Below, piece by piece: positions 27,132 to 35,353 of a stretch of DNA of 53,667 nucleotides. The DNA comes from Candidatus Gastranaerophilales bacterium (GTDB lineage: Bacteria > Cyanobacteriota > Vampirovibrionia > Gastranaerophilales > Gastranaerophilaceae), in assembly GCA_944323155.1 (NCBI GenBank), contig CALURL010000013.1, forward strand, positions 1-53,667, given 5' to 3'. A program made the position numbers and the translations under genes. How positions within the stretch are numbered: position 1 is the first letter of the stretch; each line of letters opens with the position of its first letter. The notes under the pieces were generated by a model. That model made no database searches, was not told the DNA's origin, and saw only the letters and a list, made by a program, of their open reading frames with translations.

Positions 27132-27866
27132 GTGGAAGAGAAAGATTTAAAAATTTCAATAGCTCACTTGTATCCAAAACTTTTAAATTTATACGGGGAT
27201 ATGGGAAATATCATTGCTTTGACCAAGCGCTGCGAGTGGCGCGGGATTACTGTTGAATATGATGAAATTAATATTGGTGACGATATAAAAGATCATGATT
27301 TTTATTTTATAGGAGGCGGGCAGGACAAGCAGCAGGAAGATGTTGCTATTGAACTTTATTCGCACAAGGATTTTTTGACATCGCAGAGAGACGATGGCGC
27401 TGTGTTTCTCGGAATTTGCGGCGGATATCAGCTTTTTGGACATTACTATCAGCCGTTTGATAAGGATAAACTTTTAGGTATAAGTCTTTTAGATGCTTAT
27501 ACTGTTGCAGGGAAAAAAAGATTTATTGGGAATGTTACTGTTGATATTGATTTTTTGAACCCTAATACTCTTGTAGGTTTTGAAAATCACAGCGGATTAA
27601 CTTATTTACAAGGCGATACAAGACCTTTAGGAAGTGTTGCTATTGGAAACGGTAACAATGGTGAAGATAAAACCGAAGGTGCAAGATTTAAAAATGTATT
27701 CGGAACTTACTTACACGGGTCTTTGTTACCTAAAAATCCACATTTCGCGGATTACTTGATTGAGCTTGCTCTTGAGAAAAGATACGGTGATAAGTTTAAA
27801 TTATCTCCATTAAATGATGATTTAGAGTTAATGACGCACAACTCGTTAGTTGGGAAAAAATATTGA
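27132..27866 (+). CDS. gatD: Lipid II isoglutaminyl synthase, glutamine amidotransferase subunit
   Basis: A 244-residue class I glutamine amidotransferase of the CobB/CobQ-like type that, with MurT, amidates glutamate in the lipid II stem peptide. Motifs: HLYPKLLNLYGDMGNI at the start, FIGGGQDKQQ (about 59-68), the nucleophile C96 in GICGGYQLFG and the late GTYLHGSLLPKNPHFAD histidine. murT is usually adjacent, but no murT is in this window. The start is GTG at 27132; no ATG or ribosome site is present and an extended -10 ends six bases earlier. Confidence 0.88.
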   Translation: MEEKDLKISIAHLYPKLLNLYGDMGNIIALTKRCEWRGITVEYDEINIGDDIKDHDFYFIGGGQDKQQEDVAIELYSHKDFLTSQRDDGAVFLGICGGYQLFGHYYQPFDKDKLLGISLLDAYTVAGKKRFIGNVTVDIDFLNPNTLVGFENHSGLTYLQGDTRPLGSVAIGNGNNGEDKTEGARFKNVFGTYLHGSLLPKNPHFADYLIELALEKRYGDKFKLSPLNDDLELMTHNSLVGKKY

Positions 27867-28291
27867 TGAATAAATTGATTAAGTTGTATGAAAAATGGTG
27901 TACTATTCCGGATAAAATAAGATTTTTGCTGGTTGGCGGTTATAATGCGGCGTTTTCTTATATAATTTTTGCAATTGCAGTGCATTTTATAGGTCATCAA
28001 TATTATCAAATTTGTGTTGCATTGCAATGGATTATATCGTCTGTGTTTTCATTTACTACGCAAAAATTATTTGTATTTTGTACAAAAGGAAACTGGTTAA
28101 AAGAATATATCAAATGCTGTACAACATGGGTTATAAGTTATTGCTGTAATGCCTTAATACTTGAAGTAATTGTTAGATATATTACGAAAAATGTGTACAT
28201 AGGGCAGTTCGTTTCTATATTATTTGCCTCAGTTGTAACTTATATATTGTTTAAATATTTCGCATTTAGGCATAGAACGGTTCAAGACTAA
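27866..28291 (+). CDS. GtrA family membrane protein
   Basis: A 141-residue protein with four membrane helices (about 21-38, 48-66, 86-104, 112-130). FLLVGGYNAAFSY and FVFCTKGN-x-n-EYIKCCTTW fit the GtrA family, whose members flip or move polyprenyl-linked sugars across the inner membrane. The ATG overlaps the gatD stop (TGATG), so the two are coupled. This pairs a peptidoglycan amidation gene with a sugar-lipid translocase. Confidence 0.85.
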   Translation: MNKLIKLYEKWCTIPDKIRFLLVGGYNAAFSYIIFAIAVHFIGHQYYQICVALQWIISSVFSFTTQKLFVFCTKGNWLKEYIKCCTTWVISYCCNALILEVIVRYITKNVYIGQFVSILFASVVTYILFKYFAFRHRTVQD

Positions 28292-28318
28292 AAAAGGCGG
28301 TTTAGATACCGCCTTTTA
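28291..28318. terminator. Bidirectional terminator
   Basis: AAAAAGGCGGT-TTAGAT-ACCGCCTTTT. It separates the convergent gtrA-like gene and proS and serves both strands. Confidence 0.8.
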
Positions 28319-28319
28319 A

Positions 28320-30056
28320 TTATTTAATATTTGCTACAGCTTCTATAATATGTTTAACAGCATCTTGCGGTGTAACTTTTTCTATTTCGCCCGTTTCGCG
28401 TATTTTGTATTCCACAAAGCCTTCGTTAACTGTTTTACCGGCAGTTATTCTATATGGGAAGCCAATTAAATCAGCATCTTTAAATTTTACACCGGCGCGT
28501 TCATCTCTATCGTCAAGAACAACTTCTACGCCTGCTTTAAGTAATTCGTCATACATTTTTGTTGCAATCTGCATTTGAAGTTCATCTTTAATATTAACCG
28601 GAACAATTACAACGTGGTATGGCGCAATTGATAAAGGCCATTTAATTCCGTGTTCGTCATGGTGAGCTTCTACAGCGGCTGCAGCAGTTCTAGAAATCCC
28701 GATACCGTAACAGCCCATAATATATGGGTGAGTTTTTCCATTTTCATCAAGATAAACAGCGTTCATCGGTTTAGAATATTTTGTCCCGAGCTTGAAGATA
28801 TTTCCGACTTCTATTCCTTTTGTTACAAATAAAGGTTTTCCGCACTGAGGGCAGAAGTCTCCGCGTTCTACAAGACGAATATCTGCAAAATGTTCTATAT
28901 GAGGAATATCTTTACCTAAATTTGCACCAACTAAGTGTTTGTCTGTTTCATTAATTCCTACAACAAAGTTTTTCATTTCTTTTACAGTTTCATCGGCAAT
29001 GATTGTAATATCTTCCATTCCTTTAGGGCCGATGAATCCCGGTTCAGCGTTAAATCCTTTTTCAGCCATAAGTTCTGCTATTTCTGCAGAGGAAGCAATT
29101 CTTATATCATTTCCGCCAGCTGCATTCATTAATTTGGTTTCTTCAACGGCTCTATCTGCTCGAATTAATGCTATTACAGGCTTTTTGTCCACAATGTATA
29201 CAAGTGATTTTAAAATCAATGTTGATGGAATATTTAAGAATTCGCTTAATTCTTCAATGGAATGGGTTTTAGGAGTGTCAACAATTTTTGTTTCTGCAAA
29301 ATATGCCTTTCCGTCAACAACAGCTTCAGGAAGATTTGAGACTGCATGGTTTGAATTTGCGGAGTAATCGCAATTATTACAATAGAAAACATCGTTTTCA
29401 CCAGCATCAGTGTCTGTGATTACCATAAATTCGTGAGAAACACTGCCGCCTATCGCGCCTGAATCTGATTGAACCATTTTGGTATCAAGCCCGCAGCGAT
29501 CAAAAATTCGTTTGTAAGCCTCTGCCATATTTTGATATTCTTTATCAAGACCTTCTTCTGAGGTGTCAAAACTGTATGCGTCTTTCATTATGAATTCTCT
29601 GCCTCTTAAAAGTCCGTATCTTGGTCTTACTTCATCTCTGAATTTTGACTGAATTTGATAAAGATTAACAGGCATTTGTTTATATGATTTGATAACATCT
29701 CTTGCAATTGAAGTAATAACTTCTTCATGAGTTGGCCCTAAACACATTTCGCGGTCGTGGCGGTCACGAAGACGCATTAGCTCTTTGCCGTAAACTTCCC
29801 AGCGTCCGGATTCTTCCCAGAGTTCTTTCGGCTGCACAAATGGCATTAGAAGTTCTTGAGCACCGGCTTTATCCATTTCTTCTCTTACGATTTTTTCTAC
29901 TTTTTTCAAAACTCTCCACATCAAAGGCATATAATTATATACGCCTGATGTAAGTTTTCTTATATAACCTGCTCTTGCAAGCATTTTATGAGAGACTACT
30001 TCCGCATCAGATGGAAATTCTCTCAAAGTTTGTACAAACATTTTTGACATTTTCAT
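28320..30056 (-). CDS. proS: Prolyl-tRNA synthetase
   Basis: A 578-residue class II synthetase of the bacterial type. Order: the N-terminal catalytic motif 1/2 region (MLARAGYIRKLTSGVYNYMPL, then GPTHEEVI and RFRDEVRPRYGLLRGREF), the editing (INS) domain about 230-390 and motif 3 (GCYGIGISRT, about 445). The C-terminal anticodon-binding domain ends near residue 570. The insertion editing domain clears Ala-tRNA-Pro. AGAGGA precedes ATG. Confidence 0.97.
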   Translation of the reverse strand: MKMSKMFVQTLREFPSDAEVVSHKMLARAGYIRKLTSGVYNYMPLMWRVLKKVEKIVREEMDKAGAQELLMPFVQPKELWEESGRWEVYGKELMRLRDRHDREMCLGPTHEEVITSIARDVIKSYKQMPVNLYQIQSKFRDEVRPRYGLLRGREFIMKDAYSFDTSEEGLDKEYQNMAEAYKRIFDRCGLDTKMVQSDSGAIGGSVSHEFMVITDTDAGENDVFYCNNCDYSANSNHAVSNLPEAVVDGKAYFAETKIVDTPKTHSIEELSEFLNIPSTLILKSLVYIVDKKPVIALIRADRAVEETKLMNAAGGNDIRIASSAEIAELMAEKGFNAEPGFIGPKGMEDITIIADETVKEMKNFVVGINETDKHLVGANLGKDIPHIEHFADIRLVERGDFCPQCGKPLFVTKGIEVGNIFKLGTKYSKPMNAVYLDENGKTHPYIMGCYGIGISRTAAAAVEAHHDEHGIKWPLSIAPYHVVIVPVNIKDELQMQIATKMYDELLKAGVEVVLDDRDERAGVKFKDADLIGFPYRITAGKTVNEGFVEYKIRETGEIEKVTPQDAVKHIIEAVANIK

Positions 30057-30110
30057 GGTAATAAATCCTCTCTAAGGTAAATCTTATGCACTTATTCTAC
30101 CATAAAAATA

Positions 30111-31037
30111 TTATGCAAGAAATTTATCAAGTTCTTTTTTTACGAGTTTAGGGCTTGCAGAGAGAGTTGAATTGTATTTCAGTGCATTATTCATATTTTT
30201 AACAAACTCTTCGCGGTTGTTTGATAGTTTGTAAATTTGTGCCTGTATATAGTACAAATCTCCATTTGCTCCGCAGTTGTTTAAAGCTTTATCAATAATG
30301 ACATTTGCGTCTTCAAATAAGCCTTCTTTCGCAAGAATTTTGGCATAAATTTCATATGCGCTGAGGTCTTTCGGGTTTAATTCAATAGTTTTTTCGAGTT
30401 TTTCAACGGCAGAGCGCAGGTCTCCTTTTTCATAGTCAATTGAGGCAAGATTAAAGTATGCCCAGCTATAATCCGGTGACAATTCAAGAACCTTATTAAA
30501 TTCTTTTTCAGCAGAGTTTGTATCCCCCTGCTCTTTGTAAATATTTCCCAAATAAAAGTGTGCGTAAATATCTTCATCATTTATGCTTATTGTACGTTGG
30601 AAATAGTATTTTGCACCGTCAAGTTTGCCTTCCTTAAAGTAGCATAAACCTATGCTGAAATAAGAATTTGAATCATTATTATCCTGTGCAAGAACATTTT
30701 CAAAGCAGTCAATTGCTTTTTCGTATTCTTTTTTATCAATGTAAACCAGCCCTAAATTGTAGTGAGCATCAACTTCTTCTGGTGAATATTCTATTGCTTT
30801 TAGATAAGCATTTTCGGCTTTGTCAAGATCTTTTAATTTTTCGTACACAATGCCTAAATTGTAATAAATTCCGCTGTCTTCAGGGAAGATTTTTGAAAGA
30901 TATGTAAAATGAGAAAGTGCTTCTTTTGCAAAACCGCCGTCAAGTAACAATACTCCAAGCTGACGCCGTGCCTGAAAATTCGATTTGTCTTCCCGTAAAA
31001 TTGCCTGTAATTCTTCAATTTTGTCAATATCTGCCAT
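30111..31037 (-). CDS. Tetratricopeptide-repeat protein
   Basis: A 308-residue soluble protein made of about eight 34-residue TPR units (clear examples near residues 36-69, 70-103, 104-137, 138-171, 172-205 and 206-239), each with the W/Y-G-Y-F/A-P pattern (e.g. GIYYNLGIVYEKLKDLDKAE). It has no signal peptide, so it likely acts as a cytosolic scaffold. Partners are unknown. There is no ribosome site. The extended -10 TGG-TAATAT ends six bases before ATG. Confidence 0.85.
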   Translation of the reverse strand: MADIDKIEELQAILREDKSNFQARRQLGVLLLDGGFAKEALSHFTYLSKIFPEDSGIYYNLGIVYEKLKDLDKAENAYLKAIEYSPEEVDAHYNLGLVYIDKKEYEKAIDCFENVLAQDNNDSNSYFSIGLCYFKEGKLDGAKYYFQRTISINDEDIYAHFYLGNIYKEQGDTNSAEKEFNKVLELSPDYSWAYFNLASIDYEKGDLRSAVEKLEKTIELNPKDLSAYEIYAKILAKEGLFEDANVIIDKALNNCGANGDLYYIQAQIYKLSNNREEFVKNMNNALKYNSTLSASPKLVKKELDKFLA

Positions 31038-31043
31038 ATTTGA

Positions 31044-31052
31044 ATATTACCA
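31044..31052 (-). promoter_or_regulatory. Extended -10 box before TPR gene
   Basis: Minus strand TGG-TAATAT, TCAAAT, ATG. Same six-base geometry as the other leaderless genes. Confidence 0.55.
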
Positions 31053-31161
31053 ATTTTCTTTGAATATATCAACTTTTTTACAATCTGGCTAATTTTTTTT
31101 ATTACTATTGCAATTTTTAATATTAACAGATAGAATATAATAATAAAAAAGGAGAGCTTAT

Positions 31162-31851
31162 ATGAAATTAAAAATTTTTTCTATAATTTTGTCGCTTTTA
31201 ATATTTGCGCAGACTGCTGTGTTTGCAGCGCCTTTTAATGCTAAAGCAAAAACTAAAAGAATTCCTGCCGGCACTCAGTTTTCTATTCAGCTTATGACTC
31301 CGCTTTCTACAACCGGCGGCTATGATGGCAAGGAATTTACTGGGATTTTGTTAACAGACCAGACTGCTGATTCGGATGTAATTTTACCTATGGGCTCTCT
31401 TGTGAGAGGTACTGTATCAAGGGTTGTTCCTGCAAGAAGATTATCTAAAGGTGCAATTTTGTATCTTGATTTTGACCATGTTGTTGCTCCAAATGGAAGA
31501 CAATTACCTTTGTCTATGTCAGTTGTCGGCAGATCTGATTTAACTTATGATGGCGGTATTACTACAACACGCGGTTATACTGATGCTATGAAGCAAAGCT
31601 GGCAGACTACAAAGAAAATTACTAAAACTGCAACGGATTGGGGAAATGACACTTTTGAAGATCCTGCAGGCGGATATTTTAGAATTATAACATTGCCTTT
31701 ATCTGCTTTAGGCGGGGCAATTGGCGGCGGCGGATATTATATTTATGCTCTTGCTGCTAATGCAATCAAAAAAGGTAAAGATGTTATGGTGCCTAACGGT
31801 GAGGTTTTAAATGTAATTTTAACCCAGCCGGTTGATGTGCCTGTAATATAA
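31162..31851 (+). CDS. Exported protein with glycine-rich hydrophobic segment
   Basis: A 229-residue protein with a signal peptide (hydrophobic 5-20, cleavage after VFA at about 21-22). The mature part begins IPAGTQFSIQLMTPLSTT and includes ILPMGSLVRGTVSRV. These read like VirB10/TrbI-type beta-barrel segments that tolerate or coat the outer membrane, but the match is only suggestive. A glycine-rich hydrophobic stretch lies near residues 178-195. GGAGAG precedes ATG. It is monocistronic with a good terminator. Confidence 0.65.
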   Translation: MKLKIFSIILSLLIFAQTAVFAAPFNAKAKTKRIPAGTQFSIQLMTPLSTTGGYDGKEFTGILLTDQTADSDVILPMGSLVRGTVSRVVPARRLSKGAILYLDFDHVVAPNGRQLPLSMSVVGRSDLTYDGGITTTRGYTDAMKQSWQTTKKITKTATDWGNDTFEDPAGGYFRIITLPLSALGGAIGGGGYYIYALAANAIKKGKDVMVPNGEVLNVILTQPVDVPVI

Positions 31852-31889
31852 AAAGTTTTACATTTTTACATAATAAAAGCAAAAAATAT

Positions 31890-31913
31890 GGTGCCATCAC
31901 TGGCACCTTTTTA
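31890..31913 (+). terminator. Rho-independent terminator
   Basis: GGTGCCA-TCAC-TGGCACC followed by five T. It ends the 31162 gene ahead of the convergent prepilin 2. Confidence 0.8.
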
Positions 31914-31940
31914 TTATGTAAATTTTTTATTTTATAGTTT

Positions 31941-32749
31941 TTAATCCTCAAATTTATCGTCTAAGCTATAGTTTTCATAATTTAATTTGCCTGTTCGCAT
32001 TGTATCAAATAAATTTGCGTAATATGTCTTTTGCTCTAAAGCGGCCGGTTTAACTTCTATGCTAAAATTATCATAGCCAAATTGGTTTTTACCTTTGGGA
32101 CCGTCAGTGTCAATAAAGATATCTGCACATACATAAGATACCCTATCCTCCATTTCCCATCCGCCTTTGCCATCTGATATCCAGTTGCCATCGGCATCTG
32201 TTTTGTGTTCTAAATATTCCCATTTGCAGTCACTGCCTGAACCACGTTGATCACTAACAATTCTGATTATTGTTCCATCGGGTAATATGGCGCGTTCACC
32301 GTCCATTGTCCCTGCTGCAATACCGCCCTTGCCATCATTTTTTTTATTTTTATATTTTATTCTATATTTTCCGCCACAGCCGTTTGTATTGTAAGCACAT
32401 CTTTCAACAATATTTAGCTGAGCGAATATTTTGTCAGCAACTTCTGCCTCTGTATTTGAGTTGAACATCTCTGCGTAGTTTGAATATCCTTCATCTGCCA
32501 TTACTTTATTTATTGCATTTGCAAGTGTAGAATATGCTTTCTTTAACCTTACTACCGCAACCATTTCTTGATATTTTGCAACTAAATTAGGAAGAGTTAA
32601 TGCTGCAACGGCTCCAATAATCCCCAAAGTTATTAAAACTTCTGCTAAAGTAAATCCTGAACGATTCTTTATTTGTTTAAAGGTCTGAAAATGCCCTAAT
32701 ATAGACCTTTCGGGGGGGGGGCAATCAGCGCTGATTTACTATTATTCAT
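31941..32749 (-). CDS. Prepilin-like protein with C10 tract, out of frame as written
   Basis: ATG at 32749 with AAGGAGG and a near-consensus promoter upstream. As written, the ten-C coding run (plus-strand G 32712-32721) makes it read MNNSKSALIAPPPKGLY and stop. Eleven C (or eight) gives a 269-residue prepilin: a ~32-residue leader ending NRSG, then FTLAEVLITLGIIG, the prepilin-peptidase site. The body has a GGCGG-like Cys pair region (NGCGGKYRIK), a C-terminal DTDG-x3-KN-x2-G-x-D-x-F motif and lies in the reading frame down to 31941. The run codes for Pro here but Gly in the other two, so selection acts on the DNA run. Probable phase-variable pilin. Confidence 0.85.
32712..32721 (-). repeat. 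C10 homopolymer (coding strand) in prepilin 2 leader
   Basis: Ten G on the plus strand are ten C in the gene. Same length as in prepilins 1 and 3, and again one short of the ON frame. Confidence 0.85.
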
Positions 32750-32769
32750 ACTTTTACCTCCTTTTTTTA

Positions 32770-32798
32770 ATTATGAATCATGTACTTAATTTTGTCAA
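32770..32798 (-). promoter_or_regulatory. Promoter of prepilin 2
   Basis: Minus strand TTGACA (32793-32798), 17 bases, CATAAT (32770-32775). A perfect -35 and a five-of-six -10, followed by a short leader with AAGGAGG. Confidence 0.75.
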
Positions 32799-32803
32799 GA
32801 GCA

Positions 32804-34591
32804 TTATTTATTTTGTCCGACTTGATTTCGTCCGTTATTTTTTGCATTATAAAGGCGTTTGTCTGCCGTTTCTATTATGCTTGGTGCATCTTCTCCGTCA
32901 AACGGGAATGTCGCAACTCCTAAGCTTATTGTTACATTGCTTTCTTTTCCGTTTGATAGTTTAAACGAATGTTCTGCTACACGCTTACAAATTTTTTCTG
33001 CTGTAGAATAAGCCTCATCTTTATCTGTGTTTGGAAGAATGATACTCATTTCCTCTCCACCGTAGCGGCAAACTATATCAGTTGCACGGACATTTTTTTT
33101 CAAAGTAAAGGCAACCTGTCTTAAAACTGCATCTCCTGACTGGTGGCCGAAAGTGTCGTTAAAGCGTTTGAAAAAGTCTATATCAATAATTATTAACGAA
33201 AAATTATTATTGTAACGTTTTGACTGTTCAACCTGCATGCGCATTTGTTCTTGAAAATATCTGTGATTATAAAGTTCTGTCAAGCCGTCTGTTGTGGCGA
33301 GTTTGTATTGCGCTTCAAAATCTCGTGATTTTATTAAATATTTGACTATGAATGCTACTGTGAAGGCTAAAATTGAGAATATCAACGGGTAAATAACTTC
33401 AAGCCATAAATCTCCAAAACGCATTGCATAATATGATATTAATAAATACATAAAGTAAGATGATAGAGAAACAAGTGAGGCTGCAAATGCTGAACTCAAG
33501 CCCATAACTGAAAATGCAATTATACTTGCTAAAACTAAACTTGCTATAATTGTAAAACTTTTATCTGCTTTTCTTATGAAATTGTTGTCAATAATATTGT
33601 TTACGTAAGTTGCCTGAACTTCTACTCCCGGGTAAACTTTGCCTGTTGGAACGGTTTTTATATCGAATAGACTTGAGGCTGTTGTGCCAAAATAAATAAT
33701 TTTATCCTTAAAATTGTAATTAAGCGCATTTTTTTCACCATTTAGTGCCCTAATCAATTGGTACATCGGAATATATGTATAAGTCCCTGCAGGCCCATAC
33801 CAGTTAAGAATTGCACTTCCATCTTTATCCAGAAATATCTCTCTGTTACCTGCGTGCAGGATTGAATTATTCGTAATTGATAAGCCTTTAATATCCTGTT
33901 TTTCTGTGTCAGATAAGTATTTCAATCCTACTTTAAGCGCAAGCTGGGGATAGAATTTCCCTTTATATTTTACAACAACGGGCATTTTTCTTAAAACTCC
34001 ATCATCAGAGCGGGAAACATTAATAATTCCTATATTCTCGCTGTTTTCCAAAATGCCATCAAGTATTGTTCTGCAATTTGTAAATGCCAGAGTTGAAAAA
34101 TCAATTTTTGAATTATTTTTTACATCAATTGTCAATTTTTCAGGAAGCTGCGGAGGAATTCTTAATTCTTCCGGCTGGTTATCAAAATTCATTGATGTAA
34201 ATACATTATTATATTTTTTGAATGAGTTTATCAGTGACAAATCTGCGTTATTGTCGCTTTTCATTGATTTAACAAACATTAAATCAAACGCTATAATATT
34301 TGGATTTTGTAATTCAAGATAATCAATTAATTTTGCGTAAATATCCCTTGGTAAAGGCCATTCTCCATAGTGATCCAGAATATATTCATAGCTTGCATCA
34401 TCTATTGCAATTATAACTATATCCTCATTATGCTTCTTTACACCCTCGTTAATCATTATGCTCTGGCGTAAATCAAATGTTCTGTTTTCGACAACATTTA
34501 TAAAATTATTAAGGTTTGCATTTTTCAAGATTAAAAACGCAAATATAGCAAAAATTATTAAACCCAGCGTGTATGAAATTTTTTTGAACAT
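32804..34591 (-). CDS. CHASE2-GGDEF diguanylate cyclase
   Basis: A 595-residue membrane sensor. One helix (about 9-24), a large periplasmic CHASE2 domain (about 30-330, with VIIAIDDASYEYI and GEWPLPRDIYAKLI), then three helices (about 345-415) and a C-terminal GGDEF domain (about 435-590). The signature is GGEEM at about 518-522: the second residue E is accepted, but the final F is M. The RxxD product-inhibition site is intact five residues upstream (RATD). It probably makes cyclic di-GMP. It lies beside prepilin genes, whose pili are commonly under c-di-GMP control. GGGAGG precedes ATG. Confidence 0.88.
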   Translation of the reverse strand: MFKKISYTLGLIIFAIFAFLILKNANLNNFINVVENRTFDLRQSIMINEGVKKHNEDIVIIAIDDASYEYILDHYGEWPLPRDIYAKLIDYLELQNPNIIAFDLMFVKSMKSDNNADLSLINSFKKYNNVFTSMNFDNQPEELRIPPQLPEKLTIDVKNNSKIDFSTLAFTNCRTILDGILENSENIGIINVSRSDDGVLRKMPVVVKYKGKFYPQLALKVGLKYLSDTEKQDIKGLSITNNSILHAGNREIFLDKDGSAILNWYGPAGTYTYIPMYQLIRALNGEKNALNYNFKDKIIYFGTTASSLFDIKTVPTGKVYPGVEVQATYVNNIIDNNFIRKADKSFTIIASLVLASIIAFSVMGLSSAFAASLVSLSSYFMYLLISYYAMRFGDLWLEVIYPLIFSILAFTVAFIVKYLIKSRDFEAQYKLATTDGLTELYNHRYFQEQMRMQVEQSKRYNNNFSLIIIDIDFFKRFNDTFGHQSGDAVLRQVAFTLKKNVRATDIVCRYGGEEMSIILPNTDKDEAYSTAEKICKRVAEHSFKLSNGKESNVTISLGVATFPFDGEDAPSIIETADKRLYNAKNNGRNQVGQNK

Positions 34592-35026
34592 ATCCCTCCC
34601 GACTTTTTTTCGGAAATTTATTCTATTTTATTATTTCAGTATAATGTAATGAAGCAGATTTGGCAATAATATTGCGTAAGATAAATTGTTTCTCTAGAAT
34701 ATCATTATTTAATTTTAAAATTTGTGTAGAATAAGTTAATTCATCAGGGTTTTGTAAATATCTCAATAAACATTGTTCGTGTAAATTCATTAATAAAATA
34801 CCTATAACAATCTGCCAACCGTTTGCGTATTTATATTTTGCCAAAATTTACTGAAAATAACATCAACCTTTTAAATGAACGTGTTCCATAATAAACTACT
34901 ACGAGTATACGATTTAATAAATTTTTAAAAACTCTTGCACTTTTTTATTTCTGATGTAATATATTATTAGTCGAAATTATTAGAGAAAATCAAGTTTGGA
35001 ATCTTGAGCAAGGAAAGAGGTTTAAA
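34592..35026. other. Intergenic region upstream of rpmE
   Basis: About 435 AT-rich bases. No supported gene is visible: a 73-codon frame on the minus strand has only a TTG start and no ribosome site. The right end holds the rpmE promoter. I see no ribosomal-protein leader motif or other RNA structure. Confidence 0.5.
34935..34962 (+). promoter_or_regulatory. Promoter of rpmE
   Basis: TTGCAC (34935-34940), 16 bases, TAATAT (34957-34962). The start near 34969 gives a leader of about 58 bases, ending with AAAGAGG ahead of ATG. Confidence 0.5.
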
Positions 35027-35227
35027 ATGAAACAAGGAATTCACCCTGATTATAAGAAAACAGTTATCAAATGTGTATGTGGTAACGAAATCGAAACAGG
35101 TTCTGTAGTTGATAATATTACGGTTGAAATTTGTAATAAATGCCACCCGTTCTATACAGGTCAACAAAAAATTCTTGACTCTGAAGGTAGAGTTGAAAGA
35201 TTTAACAAACGTTACGGAAACAAGTAG
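35027..35227 (+). CDS. rpmE: 50S ribosomal protein L31
   Basis: A 66-residue zinc-binding form of L31, with C16, C18, C36 and C39 for the metal. It sits at the subunit interface near the central protuberance. It begins MKQGIHPDY, as is usual, and ends RFNKRYGNK. The zinc form implies a possible zinc-free paralogue elsewhere. Single gene with its own promoter and terminator. Confidence 0.97.
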   Translation: MKQGIHPDYKKTVIKCVCGNEIETGSVVDNITVEICNKCHPFYTGQQKILDSEGRVERFNKRYGNK

Positions 35228-35246
35228 TTTCGTTTTTAATTGTATA

Positions 35247-35280
35247 AAAACATCTCTGTCTATGATAGAGATGTTTTTTT
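35247..35280 (+). terminator. Rho-independent terminator of rpmE
   Basis: AAAACATCTCT-GTCTATGAT-AGAGATGTTTT followed by a run of T. Perfect arms. Confidence 0.8.
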
Positions 35281-35290
35281 ATGCTAAATC

Positions 35291-35319
35291 TTGAAAATAA
35301 CAATAAAATTTGTTATAAT
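35291..35319 (+). promoter_or_regulatory. Promoter of prepilin 3
   Basis: TTGAAA (35291-35296), 17 bases, TATAAT (35314-35319) with TG just upstream. Near-perfect. AAGGAG lies ahead of ATG 35354. Confidence 0.75.
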
Positions 35320-35353
35320 TTATATGTTAATAATTTTAAGGAGATTTAATGTT

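Noticed and set aside
34623-34844. 73-codon minus-strand frame upstream of rpmE
   Set aside because: Only a TTG start, no ribosome site or promoter of the leaderless type, and no recognisable product.
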